Made by a program: the position numbers and the translations under genes
Origin: Akkermansia sp.
GTDB lineage: Bacteria > Verrucomicrobiota > Verrucomicrobiia > Verrucomicrobiales > Akkermansiaceae
Assembly (NCBI GenBank): GCA_030536145.1
Contig: JAUNQN010000021.1
Coordinates: forward strand, 1-47,737
Reading direction: 5' to 3'
Length of the DNA: 47,737 bases
Notes under the pieces: model-generated
The model's input: the letters and a program-made list of their open reading frames with translations, nothing else
Told to the model about the DNA's origin: nothing
Database searches by the model: none
Shown: positions 23,363-30,534 of the stretch, piece by piece
Layout: each line of letters starts with the position of its first letter
Position numbering within the stretch: position 1 is the stretch's first letter

Positions 23363-23941
23363 AACATTGCAGACATTCAGAAGGACGTGCGCTACTGGCA
23401 GCGCCTCCTGCGCCTGGCCGGGTACTACACCGGAAAGACGGACGGAATCGTGGGGCCGCTGACACGCGCCGCCGAGGCCAGGTGGATTGAGGCCGCCGCC
23501 GCTGCCCGCGAGAAGTACGGCACCTTTGACGAGCGCAGCGAGGCCAACATCTCCACCCTGCTGCCCAAGGCCCAGGAGATTGCCCGCCGCTGGCTCAAGG
23601 CCGCCAGGGTACGCGCCGCCAAGCTGGGCGTGGAGGTCCGCATCATTGACGGAAACCGCTCCTACGCCGAGCAGGACAGGCTCTACGCCAAGAAGCCCAA
23701 GGTCACCAACGCGCGCGGCGGCCAGTCATGGCACAACTTCGGGCTGGCGTTCGACTTCGGCGTGTTCCGGGGCAAGGAGTACCTGGGCGACTCCCCGCAC
23801 TACAAGACGCTGGGAGCCCTCGCCACCGCCATCCCCGGCACCACCTGGGGCGGCACATGGGCCAAGCTCGTGGACGAGCCGCATATCCAGCTCAACTTGT
23901 TTCCCACCATATCCGCCGCCCGCGCGGCTTTCGAGAAATGA
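23360..23941 (+). CDS. Endolysin: peptidoglycan-binding plus M15 (VanY/L-Ala-D-Glu type) peptidase (193 aa)
   Basis: Residues 1-35 are a peptidoglycan-binding repeat (VRYWQRLLRLAGYYTGKTDG, then IVGPLTRAA). Residues about 75-185 are an M15 peptidase with GNRSYAEQDRLY, SWHNFGLAFDFG (zinc His and Asp) and EPHIQL (second zinc His). It would cleave peptidoglycan cross-links for lysis. It is unusual that it sits at the head of the portal-capsid operon, about 17 kb from the holin-like gene. The stop overlaps the next start. Confidence 0.85.
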   Translation: MNIADIQKDVRYWQRLLRLAGYYTGKTDGIVGPLTRAAEARWIEAAAAAREKYGTFDERSEANISTLLPKAQEIARRWLKAARVRAAKLGVEVRIIDGNRSYAEQDRLYAKKPKVTNARGGQSWHNFGLAFDFGVFRGKEYLGDSPHYKTLGALATAIPGTTWGGTWAKLVDEPHIQLNLFPTISAARAAFEK

Positions 23942-24201
23942 GCGCCAAGGGACTGTTCACCACCGGCTTCACCCTGTGCGAGGTGAAGAAAATCCAGAAG
24001 CGCGCCAAGGCCCTGCTGCTGGAGGGCAAGACCGTCATGAGCTGGAACGACGGCGGCGGGACCTCCGTCACCAAGGCGTTCCCCATGCCCGTGGCCGACG
24101 TGCTGGAGGAGTGCGCCTACGCCCTGCGCCGACTCGACCCGGAAGCGGGCAAGAGCGACGCATCCGGCCTTTCATCCATCCCGAACCGCCTCCCCCTGTG
24201 A
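23938..24201 (+). CDS. gpW-like head-tail joining protein (87 aa)
   Basis: Small protein directly upstream of the portal gene, where lambda has gpW. Residues GKTVMSWNDGGGTSVTKAFP, followed by a helix ending ECAYALRRLDPEAG, suit the short helix-hairpin-helix fold of that family. Starts and stops overlap both neighbours (ATGA, GTGA). Role: stabilising packaged heads and joining tails. The call relies on size, position and general pattern. Confidence 0.55.
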   Translation: MSAKGLFTTGFTLCEVKKIQKRAKALLLEGKTVMSWNDGGGTSVTKAFPMPVADVLEECAYALRRLDPEAGKSDASGLSSIPNRLPL

Positions 24202-25637
24202 ACGCCTTCCAACGCTTTGCCGCCCGCCTGTTCTTCGGCACCACCTCGGTGTTCGAGAACGCCAACCGCTCGCCCCGCCGCGCCTCCGTACCCGGCAGCG
24301 GCCCCCGGGACGCCACGCTGGACCTCACGCCCGGCGTGCGTTCCGAGCTGGTGCGCCGCTCCCGCTACCTGACGCGCAACTCCGGCTTCATCCGCGAGAT
24401 TGTCTCCGCCATGGCCCTGTACTCCGTGGGGGACGGCCTCAAGCCCCAGGCCGAGAGCGTGGACCCGGCATGGAACCGCAAGGCGGAAGCCTACTTCAAC
24501 CGCTGGGCCAGGCATGCCGAGCTATCGGGCCGATTCAACCTCACCCAGTGCCAGCACCTCGTGTGCCGCGCCGTGGACGTGGACGGAGAGATGTTTGTCC
24601 ACAAGGTAGAACAGGACGGCCAGCTCAAGATCCAGCTCATCGAGGGACACCGCATCGGCAACTCCGGCGAGACGGACGACGTGGTGGACGGCGTGCGCAT
24701 AGCCCCGGACGGCCGCCCGCTCTCCTACCGCCTCCTGGCGGACGACGGCTCCCACACCGACCTGCCCGCCGCGCACGTCCTGCATGTCTACGACCCGGAC
24801 TCCCCCTCCCAGCTCCGGGGCTTCCCCAGCCTCCAGCACAGCATCAACCACATGATTGATGAGATGGAGCTTCTTGCGCTGGAGAAGCACGCGGTCAAGG
24901 ACAACGCCGACATCACGCGCGTGCTGACCACCAACCGGGCTGACGCGGACGACGGGGATTTCCGCCTCGGCTCCCCGGAGCCCGGCTCCTCCGACAGCTC
25001 CTTCCTGCACACAGTCCTTGGCGGCAAGCTGGTGGCCCTGCAACCGGGAGAGGACATCAAGCCCTTCGAGAGCAGCCGCCCATCCCCCACGTTCACCGGG
25101 TTCCTAGAGCACCTGCGGCGGGATTCCGCGCTGGGCATGCTGCCGTTCGAGTTCGCCTCCGACTCCTCCAAGCTGGCCGGTGCGGGCGTGCGCCTGACTG
25201 TGGCACGCGCCGACCGCCGATTCTCCTACCGCCAGACGCTGCTCATCGACCGCATGCTCCGCCCGCTTTGGCTGTGGGTCGTCGGCAACGCCATCAGCGA
25301 GGGGCGGCTTCCCGCCGTGGAGGGATGGACGGAAGTCAACTTCACCACTCCCCGCCGTGTGACTGTGGATGCCGGGCGCGAGGCCGCCCAGAACCGCGAG
25401 GACGTAAAGGCGGGACTCAAGACGCTTTCCGACCACTTTGCCGAGCTCGGCATGGATATTCACGAGGAGGTGGAGAACCGGGCGCGGGAGATGACGCTCA
25501 TCCGCGACACCGCCGCCAAGTACGGCCTGCCGCCCCAGCTCCTTTTCGACTCCTTTGTCCAGCAACCCCAAACCACCACACCACTCCCCGACAACAATGA
25601 CTCCGACCGAGACGATGAACCTCCTGCAATCAAGTGA
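24198..25637 (+). CDS. Portal protein, lambda gpB family (479 aa)
   Basis: The GTG start overlaps the previous stop. The pattern RSRYLTRNSGFIREIVSAMA, VSAMALYSVGDGLKPQA, then VDGEMFVHKVEQDG, LIEGHRIG and HVLHVYDPDSPSQLRG is characteristic of lambda-type portals. It forms the dodecameric ring through which DNA is packaged. The C-terminus is acidic and extended and overlaps the protease start by 41 bases. Confidence 0.85.
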   Translation: MNAFQRFAARLFFGTTSVFENANRSPRRASVPGSGPRDATLDLTPGVRSELVRRSRYLTRNSGFIREIVSAMALYSVGDGLKPQAESVDPAWNRKAEAYFNRWARHAELSGRFNLTQCQHLVCRAVDVDGEMFVHKVEQDGQLKIQLIEGHRIGNSGETDDVVDGVRIAPDGRPLSYRLLADDGSHTDLPAAHVLHVYDPDSPSQLRGFPSLQHSINHMIDEMELLALEKHAVKDNADITRVLTTNRADADDGDFRLGSPEPGSSDSSFLHTVLGGKLVALQPGEDIKPFESSRPSPTFTGFLEHLRRDSALGMLPFEFASDSSKLAGAGVRLTVARADRRFSYRQTLLIDRMLRPLWLWVVGNAISEGRLPAVEGWTEVNFTTPRRVTVDAGREAAQNREDVKAGLKTLSDHFAELGMDIHEEVENRAREMTLIRDTAAKYGLPPQLLFDSFVQQPQTTTPLPDNNDSDRDDEPPAIK

Positions 25638-26427
25638 CCTGTGGCTCATGGAGCCCGCCGCCTACATGCGCCTCTCCGCCATGCCGGGTGTTTCCGCGCA
25701 GCTTCCCGGCACCAGCGGCCCCGCAGCCCCGCCCAGCCCGCCGTACACCCGGCAGGGCGGCCTGGCCGTCGTCCCGGTCCACGGCGCGCTCCTGCGGCGT
25801 GCCAGCGGCCTGGAGCGCATGCTGTTCCGGGCCTTTGGAGAACCCTACGCGGAATCCGCCGCCCTGGCGCAGCTCATGGCGCAGTTGCAGGCCGACCCGG
25901 ACATTCATACCGTCCTGCTGGACATCGACTCTCCCGGCGGTTCGGTCAACGGCACGCCGGAGCTGGCCGCAGCCGTGGCCAGGCTCTCCCGCGAGAAGCA
26001 CACCTATGCCTACACGGCGGGATTGTGCTGCTCTGCCGCGTACTGGGTTGCCAGCCAGGCGGATGCCATCTACGCCGCACCCTCCGCCAGGGTGGGCAGC
26101 ATCGGCGTGCTGATGCCTGTGACCGACACCTCGGAGGCTTACAGCCAGCGCGGCGTGAAGGTGGAGGTGTTTTCCGCTGGCAAGTACAAGGCCGCGGGAG
26201 TCAGCGGCACGTCCATGACGGACGAGCAGCGCGAGCTGCTGCAACATCAGGTCGAGGCCACATGGCAGGATTTCAAGTCCGCCGTGAACCGCCGCCGCTC
26301 GATAGCGGACGAGGACATGGAGGGCCAGACCTTCTCCGGCACGGAGGCCCGCCGCCGGGGGCTGGTGGACGCCCGCGCCGACTCCGTGGAGTTCATGGTG
26401 GAGAAGCTGCTCCTGCGGCATGGATAA
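25597..26427 (+). CDS. Prohead protease, S49/SppA family (276 aa)
   Basis: Hallmarks of the lambda gpC/SppA family are present: LDIDSPGGSVNGTPELA, the nucleophile Ser in GLCCSAAYWVAS, and the catalytic Lys in FSAGKYKAAG. It cleaves scaffold or capsid proteins during head maturation. A downstream in-frame ATG at 25615 is an alternative start. Neither has a clear Shine-Dalgarno. The scaffold-like gene follows under its own late-type element. Confidence 0.85.
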   Translation: MTPTETMNLLQSSDLWLMEPAAYMRLSAMPGVSAQLPGTSGPAAPPSPPYTRQGGLAVVPVHGALLRRASGLERMLFRAFGEPYAESAALAQLMAQLQADPDIHTVLLDIDSPGGSVNGTPELAAAVARLSREKHTYAYTAGLCCSAAYWVASQADAIYAAPSARVGSIGVLMPVTDTSEAYSQRGVKVEVFSAGKYKAAGVSGTSMTDEQRELLQHQVEATWQDFKSAVNRRRSIADEDMEGQTFSGTEARRRGLVDARADSVEFMVEKLLLRHG

Positions 26428-26464
26428 ATTTCGCACCGAACCTGAAGATTTTTCGTGAGCAATT

Positions 26465-26487
26465 TTGACACGCCCCGCAAGGGTATG
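26465..26487 (+). promoter_or_regulatory. Late-type TTGACA element before the scaffold-capsid unit
   Basis: TTGACA at 26465-26470, 13 bases ending GCAAGGG, then TATG with ATG at 26485 (20 bases). This is one of the best copies. Confidence 0.6.
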
Positions 26488-26913
26488 GAAACACTAGACG
26501 AACAACTGGATGCGGCCAACGCCAAGGCGGCGGGCCTGGAGGCCCAGGTGGCCACCATGACCAACGATTTGGAACAGGCGCGCGCCGCCACACAGACGCT
26601 TGAAACCGCCAACGCCGAGCTGTCCGACAACCTCAAGGCCGCTTCGGAAAAGGCTGCCGCCCAGGAACAGAGACTCCGCGAGGCCCTGGCCGAGAACGAC
26701 CGCCTCAAGGCAGAGGCCAAGACCGCAGAGGAGCGCGCAGCCGAGTTCTACGGAGCCGCCGCCGGTGCGCCCGCAGCCGTCACCGCCAAGGGCGATTCCG
26801 CTGCCGTCCCGGTGGCCGAGCGATTCAAGGCCGCCAAGACCCCCGCCGAGCAGACCGCGTTCCTCCGCAGCCTTTCCGAGGCCGAGCGCGCCGAGCTTTT
26901 CTCCTCCCTCTAA
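26485..26913 (+). CDS. Scaffold-like coiled-coil protein (142 aa)
   Basis: Residues 1-95 are a continuous heptad-rich coiled coil (for example EQLDAANAKAAGLEAQVATM). An Ala-rich hinge follows, then a short helical C-terminus ending AFLRSLSEAERAELFSSL. It lies between protease and capsid, where phages encode a scaffold or protease-linked delta domain. A frame beginning at GTG 26455 would add ten residues; the ATG at 26485 is preferred because all copies of the element place the start there. Confidence 0.65.
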   Translation: METLDEQLDAANAKAAGLEAQVATMTNDLEQARAATQTLETANAELSDNLKAASEKAAAQEQRLREALAENDRLKAEAKTAEERAAEFYGAAAGAPAAVTAKGDSAAVPVAERFKAAKTPAEQTAFLRSLSEAERAELFSSL

Positions 26914-26934
26914 CCCCAACCCCAAGAACAGATT

Positions 26935-27864
26935 ATGCCCAATATCATCACCGACCTCAAGGACGTGCGTATCAGCCAGGCCGCGCTCATGCCCTGGATG
27001 ACCGCACTTCTCCCGCTCTCCGCGTTCTCCACCAACTTCTCCCCGGAGGCCGCCGACAAGCTCGACACCGTGAAAGTGCCCGTCATCGGCATGCCCTCCG
27101 CGTCCAGCGACTTTGCGGGAGACTACACGGCCAACGCCGACTCCCAGGCCTCCTCCGTGCCTGTGGTGCTCAACCGCCACAAGTACAAGACCGTCCACAT
27201 GACGGCCCGCGAGGCCGACACCACGGCCATCCCCCTGCTGGAGAAGCTGGTGGCCACCGCCGCCCAGCAGCTCGCCATTGATGTCATGACCGACATCTTC
27301 TCCTGCATCACCGCCGAGAACTACGGCTCTCCCGCCATCCCCGCCATTGCTGCGGAGGATTTCAACTACAAGTCCATCGTCAAGATCCGCGAGGCCTGCG
27401 CCCAGGGCAACATGCCCCAGGAGCAGCGCGCGCTCATCCTCGACAACTCGTTCTTCTCCTCCCTGCTGGCGGACGACATCGTGGCGCGCAGCTTCATCAC
27501 CCCGCTGGCACAGCAGGGCGTGGTGGAGGCCCGCATCAACCGCATTGCCGGGTTCGACCTGTACGAGACGACCTGCGTTCCCGGCAACGGCGAGGACCTT
27601 GTGGGCTTCGCGGCCCATCCGTCCAGCCTGGCCATCGCCATGCGCTACCTCACCCCGGTGGCGGATTACAGCGAGGCCGGGGCGGTCACCGACCCGGTGA
27701 CGGGCCTGACCTTCGGCTACCTCCGCCACTCCGACACCCGCAGCAACAAGGTCTACATCACGCTGGAGGCCCTGTACGGCTTCAAGGTCATCCGCCCGGA
27801 CGGCCTCAAGCGCATTGTCTCCAAGCCCGCCAGCAGCCCCGCCACGGACGATGAGTCTGCATGA
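26935..27864 (+). CDS. Major capsid protein (309 aa)
   Basis: Position after protease and scaffold, length, and features such as VPVIGMPSASSDFAGDY, RALILDNSFFSSLLADD and AHPSSLAIAMRY fit an HK97-fold major capsid protein that needs no long N-terminal delta domain. No Shine-Dalgarno precedes the ATG. The stop overlaps the next gene start by 14 bases. It is expected to be the most abundant structural protein. Confidence 0.8.
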   Translation: MPNIITDLKDVRISQAALMPWMTALLPLSAFSTNFSPEAADKLDTVKVPVIGMPSASSDFAGDYTANADSQASSVPVVLNRHKYKTVHMTAREADTTAIPLLEKLVATAAQQLAIDVMTDIFSCITAENYGSPAIPAIAAEDFNYKSIVKIREACAQGNMPQEQRALILDNSFFSSLLADDIVARSFITPLAQQGVVEARINRIAGFDLYETTCVPGNGEDLVGFAAHPSSLAIAMRYLTPVADYSEAGAVTDPVTGLTFGYLRHSDTRSNKVYITLEALYGFKVIRPDGLKRIVSKPASSPATDDESA

Positions 27865-28156
27865 CGAGATGACCGCCGACTTCCTGTCCGTCTGGCAGGA
27901 CGTCCCGGTGTTCATGGAGGCCTGCGGCAGCAGCAATATCAAGGTGCTGCTGTCGCGGGCCTCCCGCTCCTGTGACCTGGAGCTTGGCGGCTTCGCCCCG
28001 GTTCAGGGCATGGAGGTGCGCATCCTGCGGGCCGATTTGCCGGACCGCCTCAAGGTCGGCTGCAAGGTCCGCGTGGACGGAATCGAGTACCGGGTGGAGG
28101 ACATCTCCCGCCGCCCCGGCCTGCCTATCGTATCCCTTACCCTCATTCAGCCGTGA
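27851..28156 (+). CDS. Head-tail connector protein (101 aa)
   Basis: Small beta-rich protein (ILRADLPDRLKVGCKVRVDG, then YRVEDISRRPGLPIVSLTL) of the size and position of lambda gpFII-like stoppers. It overlaps the capsid end and the next start (GTGA). The role in sealing the head and joining the tail is inferred from gene order. Confidence 0.6.
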   Translation: MSLHDEMTADFLSVWQDVPVFMEACGSSNIKVLLSRASRSCDLELGGFAPVQGMEVRILRADLPDRLKVGCKVRVDGIEYRVEDISRRPGLPIVSLTLIQP

Positions 28157-28701
28157 GCATGCAGGTGAAGTTCGACGACGCGCAGCTCAACCGCAAGATT
28201 GCGGAGTGGGCCGTTGTCAGCCGCAAGGGCATGAGGGAGGCCGTGCGCGAGGCCGCCGCCCGCTTCACCAAGGCCGCCATCCGCAACACGCCACCCATGG
28301 TCGCCAAGTCCTCCCCGGCCAAGGCTCGCCGGGAATGGGTGGAGCGCCTTGAGGCCAACTACGAAAAGCGCTTCTACAAGGGCAAGTGGCGTTCCAAGGC
28401 GGAGATGAAGCGGATTCTCGCCGCCAAGAAGAAGCAGCTCGGCCGCGAGGCCGCAGGGTGGCTCCCCGCCGCCCGCGAGCTTGGAGCCGCAGCCCCCGCC
28501 TGGGTGAAACGCCACCGGGGCGAGGGCCGCATCCTTGTCCGCCGCTCCGACGACAGCTATTCCGTCACCCTGGCCAATGCCGTGCCCTACGGGCAGTCCC
28601 TCCTGAAGCTGCGCGCGCAGTTCGCCCTGGGCGGAGTCAGGCGGGGCATTGAGGGCAACATACGCGCCATGAAGCGCAAAATCCTCCGCTCCCTGAAATG
28701 A
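28153..28701 (+). CDS. Tail completion protein, HK97 gp10/lambda Z-like (182 aa)
   Basis: Very basic protein (KFDDAQLNRKIAEWAVVSRK, KARREWVERLEANYEKRFYK) whose N-terminal pattern resembles gp10-like minor tail proteins. The GTG at 28153 overlaps the previous stop; an ATG at 28159 is an alternative start. It probably joins the head-tail interface before tail attachment. Confidence 0.55.
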   Translation: MSMQVKFDDAQLNRKIAEWAVVSRKGMREAVREAAARFTKAAIRNTPPMVAKSSPAKARREWVERLEANYEKRFYKGKWRSKAEMKRILAAKKKQLGREAAGWLPAARELGAAAPAWVKRHRGEGRILVRRSDDSYSVTLANAVPYGQSLLKLRAQFALGGVRRGIEGNIRAMKRKILRSLK

Positions 28702-29099
28702 ACCCGCACTCCGTTGCCGAATCCGTCCGGCTCTACATGCAGGAACGCATGCCGGGCATCCCGGTCCATACCGCCCTCGACAACGGCGGGCTCCGGCTCC
28801 CCTACCTGCTGGTCCAGGCCACCGCCAACTCCGAGATTGTCCCCGGCAACGCCACATGGGAGCTGACGCTCGCGCTGGAGCTCCACACCTCCGCCCATGA
28901 GACGGACGGGCCGGATGCCCGCTCGGCCTTTGCAGAGGCCCTGCAAGCCCTTTGCAAGCATGATGCAAGGCTGGAGCTCAATGCCGCCGCCCCGGACTTC
29001 CACCTGTACGCCCTGCGCCTGACCTTGCTGGACCGAGCAGAGGTGCAGGACGATTCCTTTGTGCAGCACGCCTACCTCCGTGCCGTGGCGCAGTTTTGA
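28698..29099 (+). CDS. Tail terminator-like protein (133 aa)
   Basis: Size, alpha/beta pattern and position between the gp10-like and first tail genes fit a gpU-like terminator (WELTLALELHTSAHETDGPD resembles that family's central strand and loop). The stop codon TGA lies inside the TTTTGACAC element that begins the next unit. Function inferred from synteny. Confidence 0.55.
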   Translation: MNPHSVAESVRLYMQERMPGIPVHTALDNGGLRLPYLLVQATANSEIVPGNATWELTLALELHTSAHETDGPDARSAFAEALQALCKHDARLELNAAAPDFHLYALRLTLLDRAEVQDDSFVQHAYLRAVAQF

Positions 29100-29119
29100 C
29101 ACGCCTGCAAGGGTATATG
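29096..29119 (+). promoter_or_regulatory. Late-type TTGACA element before the tail unit
   Basis: TTGACA at 29096-29101, GCAAGGG, TATATG with ATG at 29117 (21 bases). It overlaps the stop of the terminator-like gene. Confidence 0.58.
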
Positions 29120-29485
29120 GCAACTATACTTGGAACAGTAGGCGTATTCGGGTTCGACTCCGACCAGCAGGGCATCCTGCTGGAGAGCCAGGACATCGAC
29201 TACAAGCCCGACAGCAAGATTCAGCGCGACTATCGCGGCGTGAAGGTGGGCATCATCTTCTACGACGACCAGACCGACATTTCCATGAAGGGCTATATCC
29301 CGCGCGAGAACCCCACGGACATACGCGTGGCCCAGACCCTCATGCTGGCAAACCAGCCTCCCAACTACGGCCTCTCCGATGCCTCCACGGGCACCAACGT
29401 GGTGACAGGCATCAAGATTGGACTCAAGAACGAGGACCTGGCCACCTTTGAAATCAGCTCCACCATCTTCGCATTCAAGCCGTGA
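29117..29485 (+). CDS. Probable tail tube or tail structural protein (122 aa)
   Basis: First gene of the tail unit. The product is beta-rich (ILGTVGVFGFDSDQQGILLE, then YRGVKVGIIFYDDQTDISMK) and short for a classical tube protein. Position upstream of the chaperone genes and tape measure supports a tube role, but the family was not recognised. An in-frame TTG at 29096 could extend it; the ATG is preferred. Confidence 0.5.
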   Translation: MATILGTVGVFGFDSDQQGILLESQDIDYKPDSKIQRDYRGVKVGIIFYDDQTDISMKGYIPRENPTDIRVAQTLMLANQPPNYGLSDASTGTNVVTGIKIGLKNEDLATFEISSTIFAFKP

Positions 29486-29901
29486 ACCAAGCCATCAGCT
29501 TCATCAAGAGCGGGGACGGCGACCTCGACTCCCTCATGCTCGCTGCATGCCTGACGGCCCTGGGCGTCCCTTTCTCCGAAAAGCCCGCTTTCAGCGTTGC
29601 CGGGGGCAGCGAGCCCGTGGTCAACTGGCTGTTCGACGATGCCTCCCCGGACGGAAAGTTCAAGGCCTCCGAAATCATTGCCAAGTGGAACGACAAGGCG
29701 TGGATAGGCAGGGACGACAACGACCACCCGCTGGCCTACATGGCGGCGGCCATGCGCAACCTCAAGACGCTCATCCGGCACCACATCGGCCAGGCTCCCA
29801 AGGTGGAGCTGGTGAAGCGGGGCCGCAAGATGCTTGTCGTGCCGGAGGGCGTGCCGGAAGCCCAGCTCGGCCTGCTTATCAACAAGTTCACCAAATCATA
29901 A
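29482..29901 (+). CDS. Tail-region hypothetical protein (139 aa)
   Basis: The GTG start overlaps the previous stop (GTGA). The protein is mixed alpha/beta (INQ-type start, then LMLAACLTALGVPFSEKPAF, VVNWLFDDASPDGKFKASEI). No family is recognised. It lies between the putative tube and the tail chaperones. Confidence 0.5.
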   Translation: MNQAISFIKSGDGDLDSLMLAACLTALGVPFSEKPAFSVAGGSEPVVNWLFDDASPDGKFKASEIIAKWNDKAWIGRDDNDHPLAYMAAAMRNLKTLIRHHIGQAPKVELVKRGRKMLVVPEGVPEAQLGLLINKFTKS

Positions 29902-29914
29902 ACTTTCACACATC

Positions 29915-30331
29915 ATGCCCATATCTATCACCACCCGCGAGGACATCAACAACTCCGCTTTCACCCGCCCCGCCGCCAAGGCCGGGAGCCTGACGCTGCG
30001 CCCCATATCCCTGGGCTCGCTGGAGCTCCTGCGACAGATCGGCAACGCCCTTGCCACCGGGGAGGCAGCCCCTGACTCACTGGACCTCCACACCATCTCC
30101 CAGTTCGTCTGGGTACACGCCGCCCCGCTGGATCAGGTCGTGGACACCATCTACAACGAGCCCGCGAGCGTAGGAAAGGCTGTCGCCCTGTTCTGCCTGG
30201 ACGTGGCCCCGGCAGAGCTCCAGCAGATAGCCGCCGCCCTGACTGCGGATTGCTCCGCCATACAGGCCGCAGGAGCCATCCCCACCGCCCCGGACGATGA
30301 CGACTCCCCAAACGCGCAACCCCGTCGCTGA
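29915..30331 (+). CDS. Tail assembly chaperone, lambda gpG-like (138 aa)
   Basis: Helical protein (LRPISLGSLELLRQIGNALA, SVGKAVALFCLDVAPAELQQ) directly upstream of the tape measure, the place of gpG. Near its end the heptamer CCCAAAC (30307-30313) is in the right phase for -1 slippage, which would fuse it to the downstream 67-aa frame, as in the G/GT pair. The unshifted product ends with QPRR. Confidence 0.6.
   Translation: MPISITTREDINNSAFTRPAAKAGSLTLRPISLGSLELLRQIGNALATGEAAPDSLDLHTISQFVWVHAAPLDQVVDTIYNEPASVGKAVALFCLDVAPAELQQIAAALTADCSAIQAAGAIPTAPDDDDSPNAQPRR
30307..30313 (+). promoter_or_regulatory. Candidate -1 frameshift site C CCA AAC
   Basis: The zero-frame codons are CCA and AAC preceded by C, a valid X XXY YYZ heptamer. 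After slippage the reading frame runs without a stop into the 67-aa frame starting at 30331, giving a fusion of about 206 residues. Confidence 0.55.
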
Positions 30332-30534
30332 TGGCCACCGTGGTGTTCACCATTGCCAAGGCGACGGGATGGCAGGAAGAAACAATCCTCTGGATGCCGC
30401 TCCGAAAGGCCCTCCAGTACATGCACGCCTCATGGGTGGCAGACGGGCTCGTCACCGCCTGGCGAAGCGAGTCCGAAGAAGAAAGCATCGAGGCCGCAAG
30501 CCTCATGGCAAGACTCAAGCACCTCACACGATAA
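30331..30534 (+). CDS. Tail chaperone extension, lambda gpT-like (67 aa)
   Basis: It starts on the stop of the gpG-like gene (TGATGG) and ends on the start of the tape measure (TAAATG). The product (MATVVFTIAKATGWQEETIL, then ALQYMHASWVADGLVT) has the short aromatic helix layout common in T domains. It is probably made mainly as the C-terminal half of a frameshift fusion that binds the tape measure during tail assembly. Confidence 0.55.
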   Translation: MATVVFTIAKATGWQEETILWMPLRKALQYMHASWVADGLVTAWRSESEEESIEAASLMARLKHLTR

